Part shown: positions 24,274-33,667 of the stretch, one piece after another
How positions within the stretch are numbered: the stretch's first letter is position 1
Layout: each line of letters opens with the position of its first letter
Program-made: the position numbers and the translations under genes
The notes under the pieces: generated by a model
Databases searched by the model: none
Told to the model about the DNA's origin: nothing
Seen by the model: the letters and a program-made list of their open reading frames with translations, nothing else
Assembly: GCA_007244375.1 (NCBI GenBank)
Contig: SCVW01000034.1
Span: 1-64,000, forward strand
Source of the DNA: Smithella sp.
GTDB taxonomy: Bacteria > Desulfobacterota > Syntrophia > Syntrophales > Smithellaceae
DNA: 64,000 nt
Reading direction: 5' to 3'

Positions 24274-25617
24274 ATGAAAAATACACTCCTGTATATTGAA
24301 ACATTTGGTTGCCAAATGAATGTTCATGATTCGGAACAAATGGCGGCATTATTGGCGGATAGCGGTTATAAGCTGACCGAAAATATCATGTTGGCCGATT
24401 TAATTCTTATTAATACATGTTCTATAAGGGAAAAAGCGGCTCAAAAGGTTTACAGCATATTAGGAAGACTTGTAAAAATAAAGAAAAAAAATACGGAATT
24501 GATTATCGGTGTGGGCGGTTGTCTTGCTCAGCATATAGGACAGAAATTTCACAAAAAATTTGATCATCTGGACTTTGTTTTTGGTACACACAATATTGAT
24601 CGTTTACCTCAGATGGTTGCCGCAATCAAAGAGAAAAGAGAGAAAATTACGGAAATTGACTTTTATGAATCAGTAAACTCCATAGGTGTTTTTGTTCCTC
24701 CGCAAAATGGTGACGTAAGCGCTTTCGTTACTGTAATGCAGGGCTGCAACAATTTTTGTGCGTATTGTGTTGTTCCTTATCTGCGTGGTGCGGAGACGAG
24801 CAGACCGTCGGATGATATACTTGAAGAGATAAGAAAACTTGCCGATCATGGAATCAAAGAAGTTATTCTTTTAGGCCAAAATGTTAATTCTTACGGCAAA
24901 ACCATTGGAAATGGATTGAGTTTTGCAGCACTGATAAAAAAAATAGGAAAAATTTCCGGCATTGAACGGATCAGATTTACTACGTCACACCCGCGTGACC
25001 TTTCTGATGAATTGATCAATTGTTTTGCCGATGAAAAAAAGTTGTGCGATCATATTCACCTTCCAGTGCAGTCCGGGTCAAATAGGATATTGGCATTAAT
25101 GAACAGAGGTTATACAGTTGAAGAATATATGAAAAAAGTTGATCATTTACGTAAACTGAATCCGTATATAAGCATTACTTCGGATATTATCGTCGGATTC
25201 CCCGGTGAGACACAGGATGATTATCAAGAAACCATTGACATGATGGAAAAAATCAGGTTTGATTCAACATTTTCATTTAAGTATTCTGAAAGAGAAGGAA
25301 CTGAAGCACAAAAATTAGAAGGAAAAATAGAAGAATGTGAGAGGTTAAGAAGGCTCAAACAGCTGCAGATGTTGCAGGATAGGCATACACTGGATAAAAA
25401 TATAGCTTTGGAAAATACAAGACAGGAAATATTGGTTGAAAGAAGAAGTAAAAATTCCAAAGATGATTTGATGGGACGAACCAGATCCTGGAAAATTGTA
25501 AATTTCAAGGGTGGGTTGGAATTAACAGGGAAACTGGTGGATGTGAAAATATCAAAGGGGTATTTACATTCGTTAAGAGGAAAAATGATTGATAAGGAGG
25601 TGGGAAATGTTAATTGA
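24274..25617 (+). CDS. miaB: tRNA-2-methylthio-N6-dimethylallyladenosine synthase
   Basis: The 447-residue radical-SAM methylthiotransferase adds a methylthio group to i6A37 of tRNA. The UPF0004 N-terminal cluster ligands are Cys13, Cys49 and Cys83. The radical-SAM cluster is Cys158, Cys162 and Cys165 (GCNNFCAYCVVPY). A TRAM domain forms the last 65 residues. Its substrate is made by MiaA, encoded at 50.1 kb. The stop overlaps the start of the bifunctional-nuclease gene by 11 bases, so translation is probably coupled. The ATG has a GGTGAAAAG site. Confidence 0.95.
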   Translation: MKNTLLYIETFGCQMNVHDSEQMAALLADSGYKLTENIMLADLILINTCSIREKAAQKVYSILGRLVKIKKKNTELIIGVGGCLAQHIGQKFHKKFDHLDFVFGTHNIDRLPQMVAAIKEKREKITEIDFYESVNSIGVFVPPQNGDVSAFVTVMQGCNNFCAYCVVPYLRGAETSRPSDDILEEIRKLADHGIKEVILLGQNVNSYGKTIGNGLSFAALIKKIGKISGIERIRFTTSHPRDLSDELINCFADEKKLCDHIHLPVQSGSNRILALMNRGYTVEEYMKKVDHLRKLNPYISITSDIIVGFPGETQDDYQETIDMMEKIRFDSTFSFKYSEREGTEAQKLEGKIEECERLRRLKQLQMLQDRHTLDKNIALENTRQEILVERRSKNSKDDLMGRTRSWKIVNFKGGLELTGKLVDVKISKGYLHSLRGKMIDKEVGNVN

Positions 25618-26107
25618 AATGAGGGTCGCAGGATTAACTATTGATCCTATCACCAATACGCCCATCATAATTTTGAAAAATCTACAGGAGAGCAAAGCCA
25701 TTCCGATATGGATAGGTTTGTTTGAAGCCAGTGCTATCGCTACAGTATTGGAAAAAATTGTTTTTCCAAGGCCTATGACTCATGACTTATTTAACGAATG
25801 TTTAAAGTCTTTAGACGTGACGGTAGATAGAGTTGAAATTGTGGATATTCGCAGTAATACTTTTTTTGCCAATATTTATTTGACCAGAGAAGGTCGGAAT
25901 TTTTCGATTGATGCGCGTCCCAGTGATGCGATTGCCATAGCTTTACGTGCAAATGCTCCGATATTTGTCGATGAAAGTGTTATTGAAAAATCGCGCAGTG
26001 TCGATTTGATGGTAAAACTTGGTGATTTGAACCAATTAAAAGAAGATAAAATTAAAGAATTTCTGGAGAATCTTTCGCTGGAAGATTTCGGTAAATATAA
26101 AATGTAA
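25607..26107 (+). CDS. Bifunctional nuclease family protein (DUF151)
   Basis: This 166-residue protein matches the BFN/DUF151 family: MRVAGLTIDPITNTPIIIL at the start, IPIWIGLFEASAIA, PMTHDLF and a DARPSDAIAIALR motif. Family members have been reported with DNase and RNase activity, but the bacterial role is poorly known. The ATG at 25607 is chosen over the earlier in-frame TTG (25589), because the strong AAGGAGGTGG site (25594-25603) sits just before it, inside the end of miaB. The N-terminal Met-Leu-Ile-Glu is then typical of the family. Confidence 0.88.
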   Translation: MLIEMRVAGLTIDPITNTPIIILKNLQESKAIPIWIGLFEASAIATVLEKIVFPRPMTHDLFNECLKSLDVTVDRVEIVDIRSNTFFANIYLTREGRNFSIDARPSDAIAIALRANAPIFVDESVIEKSRSVDLMVKLGDLNQLKEDKIKEFLENLSLEDFGKYKM

Positions 26108-26114
26108 TGAGTCC

Positions 26115-26182
26115 CAAGTTTCAGAAGCGAAGCGCACTGAAACTTGCTGGACGAATTATCCCGAAACATAAGTGGGATAATT
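26115..26182. repeat. Double stem-loop upstream of xerC
   Basis: Two perfect hairpins are adjacent. CAAGTTTCAG (26115-26124) pairs with CTGAAACTTG (26137-26146) around a GCGAAGCGC-containing loop. AATTATCCC (26154-26162) pairs with GGGATAATT (26174-26182). They fill most of the 107-base gap between the BFN-family gene and xerC. Confidence 0.6.
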
Positions 26183-26214
26183 GTCATGTCTGGTAAGTAG
26201 CCGGTATCGATAAT

Positions 26215-27138
26215 ATGGAAAACATAATAGAAAATTTTCGAAACTATCTGGAAGTGGAAAGAAATGTTTCCGCGCATACGCGCATAGCTTATATTGCAGA
26301 TGTTCAAGACTTTGCCGGTTTTTTACAAAAAAGTAGTATTATAAAAGATCAAAATGAAATAATTAATGTAGAACCGGAAATTATTCGGGAATATCTGGGC
26401 TGCCTGTACCGGCAAAAAGTTAAAAAAATAACGGTTAACCGTAAAATATCATCGCTGAAAGCTTTTTATAAATACGGGTTACGAACGGGCAAGATTCAAA
26501 ATAACCCGGCAGAAATGATTCGAACACTAAAGACAGAAAAATATACGCCTACCTTTTTGTCGGTTGATGAAATTTTTGAGTTATTGGCAGTAAAAAACGA
26601 AAATTCGGTTTTAGGTTTGCGTAATAGAGCTATGCTGGAAGTATTTTATTCTTCGGGCTTGCGATTGAGCGAAGTTGCAGGATTGGATTTAACGGATATT
26701 GATTTTAATCAAAAGCTGCTTAAAGTGCGTGGTAAGGGAAGAAAGGAAAGAATAGTCCCTATCGGCGGACCGGCCATAAAGGCCGTTCGTGAGTATTTGG
26801 GAAAGGTTGAAGAAATAAGAAAAAATCAAAATGGAGATGTTTTTAAAAGACCGTTATTCTTAAATTCTCGTGGTGAAAGAATAACAACAAGGAGCATTGC
26901 CCGGATAGTTAATGAGACAGCCGGTAAAAGCGGTATTGGGAGAAAAATCAGCCCGCATGCTTTAAGGCACAGCTTTGCCACCCATCTATTGAATGCGGGT
27001 GCTGATTTACGTTCTATTCAGGAATTGTTGGGTCATGAAAGTCTTTCGACAACGCAAAAATATACAGCGGTGAATATTAATCGGATGATGGAAGTTTACG
27101 ATAAAGCTCATCCTCGAACTAAAAAAAATGAGACTTGA
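26215..27138 (+). CDS. xerC: Tyrosine recombinase XerC
   Basis: This 307-residue Xer-type integrase resolves chromosome dimers at dif together with XerD. A SAM-like N-terminal core-binding domain (1-105) is followed by the catalytic domain. The catalytic residues are complete: Arg150 (SGLRLSE), Lys174 (GKGRKER), His248 and Arg251 (HALRHSF), His274 (LLGHES) and the nucleophile Tyr283 (TTQKYT). XerC is preferred to XerD because xerC commonly precedes hslVU (codV-clpQ-clpY in Bacillus), as here. There is no sign that it belongs to a mobile element. Confidence 0.9.
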   Translation: MENIIENFRNYLEVERNVSAHTRIAYIADVQDFAGFLQKSSIIKDQNEIINVEPEIIREYLGCLYRQKVKKITVNRKISSLKAFYKYGLRTGKIQNNPAEMIRTLKTEKYTPTFLSVDEIFELLAVKNENSVLGLRNRAMLEVFYSSGLRLSEVAGLDLTDIDFNQKLLKVRGKGRKERIVPIGGPAIKAVREYLGKVEEIRKNQNGDVFKRPLFLNSRGERITTRSIARIVNETAGKSGIGRKISPHALRHSFATHLLNAGADLRSIQELLGHESLSTTQKYTAVNINRMMEVYDKAHPRTKKNET

Positions 27139-27139
27139 T

Positions 27140-27167
27140 TTTTCCCAGGGCGAAGCCGCAGGGAAAA
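27140..27167. repeat. Stem-loop downstream of xerC
   Basis: TTTTCCC (27140-27146) pairs perfectly with GGGAAAA (27161-27167). The loop contains GGCGAAGCC. A further ATTATCCCG follows at 27180-27188, as it does after the first hairpin upstream of xerC, so the two spacers may hold related elements. Confidence 0.45.
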
Positions 27168-27232
27168 GCCATAGTCGAAATTATCCCGTTCAAGTGAAGT
27201 TGTATGTATAATTTGCAGTTGTAAAATCAGCA

Positions 27233-27254
27233 TCCTGATTTTTTAAAGGAGAAA
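27233..27254 (+). promoter_or_regulatory. Stem-loop with T run in the hslV leader
   Basis: AAAATCAG (27233-27240) and CTGATTTT (27245-27252) form an 8-bp stem with a CATC loop, ending in a T run 2 bases before the hslV AAAGGAG site. It could be a weak terminator or attenuator. It could also be an mRNA-stabilising leader hairpin, a feature known for E. coli hslVU. Confidence 0.55.
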
Positions 27255-27256
27255 AA

Positions 27257-27838
27257 ATGAACATAAGAGGGACCACAATATTAGCGGTCAGGCATAATGG
27301 CACGGTAACCGTAGCTGGTGACGGTCAGGTTACTTTGGATACGACAATATTGAAACATGGCGCACGAAAAGTTCGCCGTCTTTACAATGATGAAGTTATT
27401 GTTGGTTTTGCCGGGGCGACAGCTGATGCGTTTACTTTATTCGACCGGTTTAATCAAAAACTGGAGCAATATAATGGCAATTTGTTGCGGGCGGCTGTGG
27501 AATTAACAAAAGATTGGCGAACGGACCGGGTATTGCGACATTTAGAGGCATTAATGATTGCGGTAAATAAAGATAAATCATTGATTATTTCCGGAAACGG
27601 AGATGTCATTGAAGCAGATGATGACGTTATGGCGATCGGGTCTGGTGGACCTTATGCACAGGCGGCTGCTCGTGCGCTGTTACGTCACAGCAATCTGACA
27701 TCTTCGGAAATTGCTAAAGAAGCCATGAAAATAGCAGCGGAAATTTGTATTTATACAAATAATAATGTAACACTGGAAGAAATTGAAGAAACTGCACATG
27801 AAACGAAGGAAACGAAAAAGAGCAAAGATAAGGAGTAG
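27257..27838 (+). CDS. hslV: ATP-dependent protease peptidase subunit HslV
   Basis: The 193-residue proteasome-beta-like peptidase forms a dodecamer capped by HslU and degrades unfolded or regulatory proteins. The catalytic N-terminal Thr is expected at Thr6, preceded by a five-residue leader (MNIRG) that must be removed. [10 protein letters not shown] and VAGDGQVT follow, with Lys and Asp of the active site in RKVRRLYND and LRHLEA. The C-terminal tail ([16 protein letters not shown]) is unusually long and charged. It is 9 bases upstream of hslU, with an AAAGGAG ribosome site. Confidence 0.96.
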   Translation: MNIRGTTILAVRHNGTVTVAGDGQVTLDTTILKHGARKVRRLYNDEVIVGFAGATADAFTLFDRFNQKLEQYNGNLLRAAVELTKDWRTDRVLRHLEALMIAVNKDKSLIISGNGDVIEADDDVMAIGSGGPYAQAAARALLRHSNLTSSEIAKEAMKIAAEICIYTNNNVTLEEIEETAHETKETKKSKDKE

Positions 27839-27847
27839 AAATAATAT

Positions 27848-29242
27848 ATGATAAGCAAAGGGTTAACACCCCGTGAAATAGTGGAGAAACTGGATCGTCA
27901 CATAATCGGTCAATCCGATGCGAAAAGAGCGGTAGCAATTGCACTGCGCAACAGATGGCGGAGACAAAACGTTACAGATGAACTGGCTGACGAGATATCA
28001 CCCAAAAATATAATTATGATCGGTCCTACAGGTGTGGGTAAAACAGAAATTGCCCGTAGATTAGCCAAACTGGATAATTCTCCTTTTTTAAAAGTGGAAG
28101 CGTCAAAATTTACGGAAGTTGGGTATGTGGGACGCGATGTTGAATCAATGATCCGGGATTTGGTGGAATTGTCCCTTAATATGGTTAAATCGGAAGAGCA
28201 GGAAAATGTCAGGGCAAGAGCGGCGGAAATTGCAGAGGAAAAATTACTGGATTTGTTGCTTCCTCCGCGGCCTAAGGAAAAAATGGTAAGTGATATGCTG
28301 GTTGATGCCACTGAGTTGCATGAAAAGGATCAACAGACTGAAGATCAGGCACAGAAGGCCGATGCTACGCGGGAAAAATTAAGACATTTGCTCAAAGAAA
28401 ACAAGCTTGATAACCGATTAGTGGATCTGGAAGTTACCGAGACCAGAAGCGGTCCCATGATTGAAATATTTTCCGCGGCGGGAATGGAAGACATGGGGCT
28501 CAATGTCCGGGATATGCTGGGAAGCGTATTTCCGCAAAAAAAGAAAATGAAAACGGTAAAGGTACCGGAAGCGCTGGAAATACTGGAAGAAGAAGAAGCA
28601 CAAAAATTAATAGATATGGACAAGGTAACCAAGACAGCGCTGGAAAGAGTTGAACAATCGGGTATAATTTTTCTCGATGAGATTGATAAAATTGTCGGCA
28701 GCGATTCATCCCATGGTCCCGATGTGTCACGTGAAGGTGTGCAAAGAGATCTGCTGCCTATTGTGGAAGGTTCCAACGTTAATACGCGCTATGGTATGGT
28801 CAAAACAGATCACATACTTTTTATCGCAGCAGGTGCGTTTAGTGCTTCCAAGCCATCTGATTTGATTCCAGAGTTACAGGGGCGCTTTCCGATTCGTGTG
28901 GAGCTTGATTCATTGGGGAAAGAGGAATTTATCCGTATTTTAACCGAGCCGAATAATGCACTGGTTAAACAGTATACGGAAATGATGGCAACAGAGGGTA
29001 TAAAATTATCATTTACGGAAGAAGCCATCGCAACCGTTGCGGAAGTAGCAACAGTGGTCAACGAAAGAACAGAAAATATTGGAGCCAGAAGGCTATATAC
29101 GATTATGGAAACTTTATTGGATGAGATTTCTTTTGAAGCGCCGGATATGAAAGAAAAAGAAATAATAATAGATGCGAAACAGGTAGAAGAAAAGCTCAAT
29201 GAAATAATTGAAGATGAGGATTTGAGCAGGTATATTCTGTAA
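27848..29242 (+). CDS. hslU: ATP-dependent protease ATPase subunit HslU
   Basis: The 464-residue AAA+ unfoldase is the partner of HslV. Walker A is GPTGVGKTE at 59-67 and Walker B is IIFLDEID. The I domain between them carries the usual acidic, variable helices (about 105-235). The pore motif [12 protein letters not shown] and the [11 protein letters not shown] sensor-2 region are present. The C terminus ends SRYIL, fitting the conserved tail that docks into HslV. The start has AAGGAG twelve bases upstream. argB follows after 12 bases, so proteolysis and arginine genes appear to share a transcript. Confidence 0.97.
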   Translation: MISKGLTPREIVEKLDRHIIGQSDAKRAVAIALRNRWRRQNVTDELADEISPKNIIMIGPTGVGKTEIARRLAKLDNSPFLKVEASKFTEVGYVGRDVESMIRDLVELSLNMVKSEEQENVRARAAEIAEEKLLDLLLPPRPKEKMVSDMLVDATELHEKDQQTEDQAQKADATREKLRHLLKENKLDNRLVDLEVTETRSGPMIEIFSAAGMEDMGLNVRDMLGSVFPQKKKMKTVKVPEALEILEEEEAQKLIDMDKVTKTALERVEQSGIIFLDEIDKIVGSDSSHGPDVSREGVQRDLLPIVEGSNVNTRYGMVKTDHILFIAAGAFSASKPSDLIPELQGRFPIRVELDSLGKEEFIRILTEPNNALVKQYTEMMATEGIKLSFTEEAIATVAEVATVVNERTENIGARRLYTIMETLLDEISFEAPDMKEKEIIIDAKQVEEKLNEIIEDEDLSRYIL

Positions 29243-29254
29243 CTGGAGCCATAA

Positions 29255-30145
29255 ATGGAAAATATAAAAGATTCGATGGAAAGAGCCGAAATACTACTGG
29301 AAGCCTTGCCTTATATTAAACGATTTTATAACAAGACTATTGTTATAAAATACGGCGGACATGCCATGGTTGATGATGAACTGAAAGACAGGTTTGCCCA
29401 GGATGTGGTCATGATGAAATATATCGGTATCAATCCGGTTATTGTTCATGGTGGCGGTCCACAAATAGGAACATTACTCAAAAAGTTCGGTAAAGAATCA
29501 AAATTTGTTCAGGGTATGCGGGTTACCGATGAAGAAACCATGAATATTGTGGAGATGGTTCTGGTGGGGAAGGTAAATAAGGAAATTGTCGGTTTGATCA
29601 ACAGGCATGGTGGAAATGCGGTTGGATTGAGTGGTAAGGATGGTAATTTAATTCAGGCGGAAAAATATTATTTAAGTGAGGAAAAGATTAAAAGCACGCC
29701 GCCGGAAATTATAGATATAGGTTTGGTCGGCAAAGTCAAAATTATTAATTCCCAGTTGATTATTTCGCTTACGCAAAATAACTTTATACCGGTTATCGCT
29801 CCTACAGGACTCGGTGAAAACGGGGAAACATACAATATCAATGCGGATATCGTAGCAGGAGAAATTGCCGCCGCCCTGCAGGCGGAAAAACTCCTGTTGT
29901 TGACCGATGTGTCAGGCGTTTTGGGAAAAAATAAAAAACTGATCAATACAATGAGTAATAAAGAAGCTTTGAAATTAATTGAAAATGGAATTGTTGAAGG
30001 AGGTATGTTTCCCAAGATAAAGTGTTGTCTGAAAGCTCTAAAAGGTGGAGTGAAGAAGGCTCATATAATTGACGGACGTTTAAAGCATGCAGTGTTGCTG
30101 GAGGTATTTACGGATAAAGGAATAGGTACGGAAATAGTTTTATAA
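29255..30145 (+). CDS. argB: Acetylglutamate kinase
   Basis: The 296-residue amino-acid kinase phosphorylates N-acetylglutamate, the second step of arginine synthesis. It has the N-terminal VIKYGGHAM lysine motif, [32 protein letters not shown] and the [12 protein letters not shown] core. An N-terminal helix of about 25 residues ([16 protein letters not shown]) is of the kind found in arginine-inhibited, hexameric enzymes, so feedback control is likely. It directly follows hslU and precedes argD across a spacer holding a repeat. Confidence 0.96.
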   Translation: MENIKDSMERAEILLEALPYIKRFYNKTIVIKYGGHAMVDDELKDRFAQDVVMMKYIGINPVIVHGGGPQIGTLLKKFGKESKFVQGMRVTDEETMNIVEMVLVGKVNKEIVGLINRHGGNAVGLSGKDGNLIQAEKYYLSEEKIKSTPPEIIDIGLVGKVKIINSQLIISLTQNNFIPVIAPTGLGENGETYNINADIVAGEIAAALQAEKLLLLTDVSGVLGKNKKLINTMSNKEALKLIENGIVEGGMFPKIKCCLKALKGGVKKAHIIDGRLKHAVLLEVFTDKGIGTEIVL

Positions 30146-30150
30146 CGGTT

Positions 30151-30269
30151 TCGGAAAAAGTCCATATGCTGCGTTGCTCTGCAGCCTCTCGTCATTGCGG
30201 CTTATAAACAAATACGCCTCATTCCAGAGGCCTTAAGCGCCTTGCCTCTGGATCTTTTTACGAAGTCTT
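30151..30269. repeat. Intergenic palindromic repeat between argB and argD
   Basis: This 119-base element has inverted ends, AAAAAGTCCA (30155-30164) against TGGATCTTTTT (30249-30259). It contains a perfect inner hairpin, CCAGAGG (30224-30230) with CCTCTGG (30245-30251). It also has a GCGTTGCTCTGCAGCC and AATACGCCTCATT core resembling intergenic repeats seen in deltaproteobacteria. It interrupts an otherwise tightly packed operon. Confidence 0.6.
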
Positions 30270-30293
30270 AGCGATTAATTGAAGGTGAAGGAA

Positions 30294-31484
30294 ATGAAAG
30301 AAAAAGAATTAATGGCTGCAGCCAATGAGAATATAATGAATACATATAAGCGTTTTCCGGTGGTTATAACTGAAGGAGCAGGCGCAAAACTGTGGGATAT
30401 AAATGGGCGTGAATATCTGGATTTTGTGGCAGGGATTGCCGTTTGTTCTCTGGGACATTCTCATCCTCAGGTTGTAGTTGCAGTGAAAGAACAGTTGGAT
30501 AAATTAATACATGTTTCCAATTTATATTACACTCAGCCCCAGACGCAATTGGCCGAATTGCTGGTTAAAAATTCTTTTGCAGATAAGGTTTTTTTCTGCA
30601 ACAGCGGTGCGGAAGCAAATGAAGCGGCCATAAAACTTGCCCGAAAATATGCCCATGAAAATATGGGAACTGAAAGATTCGAATTAATTACTATGAAAGA
30701 CTCTTTTCATGGCCGGACAATGGCTACAATTACGGCGACCGGACAGGAAAAATTTCAGTTCGGTTTTACGCCCCTGCTGGCGGGTTTTACTTACGTCCCT
30801 TTCAATGACTTAAAAGCATTGGAGAACGCAATTTCCGATAAGACTTGCGGGGTATTGCTGGAACCGATTCAGGGCGAAGGCGGCGTCAATATACCGGATG
30901 AAAATTATCTTGCTGAAGTAAGAGAAATTTGCAACCGTTATGGCATTTTGTTGATTCTCGACGAAGTACAGACAGGCATAGGCAGAACAGGAAAATTATT
31001 CGCTTATGAGCATTCGGGAATAAAACCGGATATAATGACTCTGGCCAAAGCTTTGGGTAACGGTCTTCCTGTGGGAGCAATGCTGGCAAAGGATAAAATA
31101 GCCAAAGCGTTTGTTCCCGGCAATCACGCATCCACTTTTGGCGGCAATCCTTTGGCAATGGTTGCGGCTATCGCTGTTTTAAGAACAATATTGCAGGAAA
31201 ACGTCTTGGAAAATTGTCGAAAAGTCGGCGAATATTTTTTATTGCAATTAAAAAAGCTCCAGCAAAAATACAAGATTATTACCGAAGTGCGAGGTAAGGG
31301 ACTGATGCTGGCCTTAAAATTGGATATAGAAGCAGCTGATATTGTCAATGAGTGTCTTCATCAGGGATTGCTGATCAATTCCACCGGAGGGAAAATTTTG
31401 CGATTCGTGCCGCCATTGATTATTACTACCCACGATGTTGATCGGGCAATTGAAGTGCTCGATAGAGTGATGGAGGGTAAATGA
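30294..31484 (+). CDS. argD: Acetylornithine aminotransferase
   Basis: This class III PLP aminotransferase makes N2-acetylornithine from the semialdehyde; the family may also serve lysine synthesis. It has 396 residues from the ATG at 30294. An in-frame TTG at 30279 is less likely, because the GAAGGTG site fits the ATG. Features are CNSGAEANEAAIKLAR (PLP phosphate), SFHGRT, EPIQGEGGV, LDEVQTGIGRTG and the PLP lysine in LAKALGNGLPVGAML. Its stop overlaps the argF start by four bases (ATGA). Confidence 0.95.
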   Translation: MKEKELMAAANENIMNTYKRFPVVITEGAGAKLWDINGREYLDFVAGIAVCSLGHSHPQVVVAVKEQLDKLIHVSNLYYTQPQTQLAELLVKNSFADKVFFCNSGAEANEAAIKLARKYAHENMGTERFELITMKDSFHGRTMATITATGQEKFQFGFTPLLAGFTYVPFNDLKALENAISDKTCGVLLEPIQGEGGVNIPDENYLAEVREICNRYGILLILDEVQTGIGRTGKLFAYEHSGIKPDIMTLAKALGNGLPVGAMLAKDKIAKAFVPGNHASTFGGNPLAMVAAIAVLRTILQENVLENCRKVGEYFLLQLKKLQQKYKIITEVRGKGLMLALKLDIEAADIVNECLHQGLLINSTGGKILRFVPPLIITTHDVDRAIEVLDRVMEGK

Positions 31485-32389
31485 AAAAAGATCTGTTGAA
31501 TATTTACGACCTGGAAGATGCTGATTTTGAAAAAATATGGTCGAAAGCTAAAAAGCTTAAAAAAGATTTAAAGAACGGCAAACCCCATAATTCTCTCCAG
31601 GGAAAAACTCTGGGGATGATTTTTGATAAATCTTCCACGAGGACAAGAATATCTTTTGAAGTCGGCATGTATCAGTTGGGAGGAATTGCATTGTTTTTAA
31701 CTTCACGTGATACGCAAATAGGCCGTGGCGAAACTATTTCCGATTCGGCGCAGATGATGTCACGTTATCTGAATGGGATTATGATCAGGACATTTTCTCA
31801 AAAAAGTGTTGAAGATTTCGCCCGTTATGCTTCGATTCCTGTGATTAACGGATTGACGGATATTTTACATCCCTGTCAAATTCTAAGCGATCTGTTTACG
31901 ATAAAAGAAAAGAAAGGATCTTATGATGGTTTGAAGATCGCATATATCGGAGACGGTAATAATATAGCCAATACCTGGATTGAAGCAGCCGCTAAATTAC
32001 CGATTCAGTTATCATTGGCTTGTCCTGAGGGATACGATCCTGACAGGAAGATAATGATCAAAGGGAAAAAGGAAGCAAAAGAAGGCATTACTCTTTATCG
32101 TGATCCGCTGGATGCTGCAAAAGATGCTGATGTTTTATATACTGATGTATGGGTTAGTATGGGACAGGAATCGGAGAATGAAGAAAGAAAAAAAATATTT
32201 AAAAATTATCAGATAAATAAAAGACTTTTGAAAGAAGCCAAAAAAAATGCAATCGTCATGCATTGCTTGCCGGCGCACCGTGGAGAAGAAATAACATCCG
32301 ATGTTATCGACGGTCCGCAGTCTGTCGTGATCGATCAGGCGGAAAATCGTCTGCATGTGCAAAAAGCAATTCTGGAAATACTGCTTTAA
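31481..32389 (+). CDS. argF: Ornithine carbamoyltransferase
   Basis: The 302-residue enzyme forms citrulline from ornithine and carbamoyl phosphate. The carbamoyl-phosphate motif is KSSTRTRISFE, followed by HPCQILSDL. The ornithine loop HCLPAHRGEE is also present. The start overlaps argD by four bases, giving translational coupling. The length is normal for the anabolic form. argG follows after 45 bases. Confidence 0.96.
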   Translation: MKKDLLNIYDLEDADFEKIWSKAKKLKKDLKNGKPHNSLQGKTLGMIFDKSSTRTRISFEVGMYQLGGIALFLTSRDTQIGRGETISDSAQMMSRYLNGIMIRTFSQKSVEDFARYASIPVINGLTDILHPCQILSDLFTIKEKKGSYDGLKIAYIGDGNNIANTWIEAAAKLPIQLSLACPEGYDPDRKIMIKGKKEAKEGITLYRDPLDAAKDADVLYTDVWVSMGQESENEERKKIFKNYQINKRLLKEAKKNAIVMHCLPAHRGEEITSDVIDGPQSVVIDQAENRLHVQKAILEILL

Positions 32390-32434
32390 TAGATTAGAAA
32401 TTAGCCCGTTTATCGGGGATAGGGAGGACAAGGA

Positions 32435-33643
32435 TTGTCGAAAGGAATTAAGAAAGTTGTTTTGGCGTATTCGGGAGGACTGGATACATCCGTAATTTTG
32501 CGCTGGCTTATTGAAACATACAAGTGCGAAGTCGTTTGTTTTGCTGCCGATTTGGGACAAAAAGAAGAGTTGACCGGTCTGAAAAAGAAGGCTATTAATA
32601 CCGGAGCCAGTAAAATTTATATAGAAGATTTGAAGGAAGAATTCGCTCGGGATTTCGTATTCCCGGCACTGCGTGCCAATGCGATTTACGAGGGGACATA
32701 TCTTCTGGGTACATCACTGGCACGTCCTTTGATAGCCAAAAAGCAGATTGAAATAGCGAAAAAAGAAAAAGCTGACGCGGTATCTCACGGAGCGACGGGT
32801 AAAGGTAACGATCAGGTAAGGTTCGAACTTACTTACTATGCTTTAAATCCTTCGATAAAAATTATTGCAGCATGGAAGGACGACAAATGGACATTTGATT
32901 CACGCGAATCAATGATCGATTATGCCAAAAAATATAAAATCCCTGTCCCGCTGACCAAGGCAAAACCTTACAGCTCGGATCGCAATATTCTGCATATTTC
33001 TCATGAAGGAGGGATTCTGGAAGATCCCTGGGTAGAAGCGCCGGAAGATATGTTTGTGCTTACTGAATCACCAGAAGCGGCTCCGGATAAACCTACTTAT
33101 CTGGAAATTGAATTTAAAAAGGGAAATCCCGTAGCTGTAAACGGCAAAAAGATGTCACCGGCAAAACTCATGGATTACATGAATACGGTTGCCGGAGCCA
33201 ACGGCATAGGACGGGTGGATATGGTGGAAAATCGCTATGTCGGAATGAAATCCAGAGGTGTTTATGAAACACCAGGCGGTACAGTGCTTTGGGCTGCGCA
33301 TCGGGCGGTTGAATCAATTACCATGGATCGAGAGGTAATGTTTATGCGCGATTCACTGATACCAAAATATGCCCAGCTGGTCTATAACGGCTTCTGGTAT
33401 TCACCGGAAATGAGAGCGCTGCAAACTTACATAGATGCGACACAGGAAAATGTAACAGGTACCGTGCGAATGAAATTGTATAAAGGGAATTGTATTGTTG
33501 CCGGAAGAAAATCGCCAAATTCACTTTACAGCGAATCATTTGCCACTTTTGAAAAGGATCAGGTCTACAATCAGAAGGATGCTATAGGGTTTATCAAACT
33601 AAACGGATTGCGTTTGATAATTCAAAATATCTTAAAAAAATAA
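32435..33643 (+). CDS. argG: Argininosuccinate synthase
   Basis: The 402-residue N-type ATP pyrophosphatase joins citrulline and aspartate. The P-loop is [10 protein letters not shown] at residues 10-19. [33 protein letters not shown] and ESPEAAP are the typical substrate-binding segments. The start codon is TTG, set by the AGGGAGGA site and by the near-universal family N terminus ([10 protein letters not shown]). It lies between argF and argH. Confidence 0.96.
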   Translation: MSKGIKKVVLAYSGGLDTSVILRWLIETYKCEVVCFAADLGQKEELTGLKKKAINTGASKIYIEDLKEEFARDFVFPALRANAIYEGTYLLGTSLARPLIAKKQIEIAKKEKADAVSHGATGKGNDQVRFELTYYALNPSIKIIAAWKDDKWTFDSRESMIDYAKKYKIPVPLTKAKPYSSDRNILHISHEGGILEDPWVEAPEDMFVLTESPEAAPDKPTYLEIEFKKGNPVAVNGKKMSPAKLMDYMNTVAGANGIGRVDMVENRYVGMKSRGVYETPGGTVLWAAHRAVESITMDREVMFMRDSLIPKYAQLVYNGFWYSPEMRALQTYIDATQENVTGTVRMKLYKGNCIVAGRKSPNSLYSESFATFEKDQVYNQKDAIGFIKLNGLRLIIQNILKK

Positions 33644-33667
33644 ATTCAACCCAAGCGGAGAAAAAGC

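Noticed and set aside
26215-27138. The tyrosine recombinase as a sign of a genomic island
   Set aside because: It is a housekeeping XerC in its normal place before hslVU; no att repeats, tRNA target or cargo genes are nearby.
27233-27254. Riboswitch before hslV
   Set aside because: Only a simple 8-bp hairpin is seen, with no conserved aptamer-like sequence.
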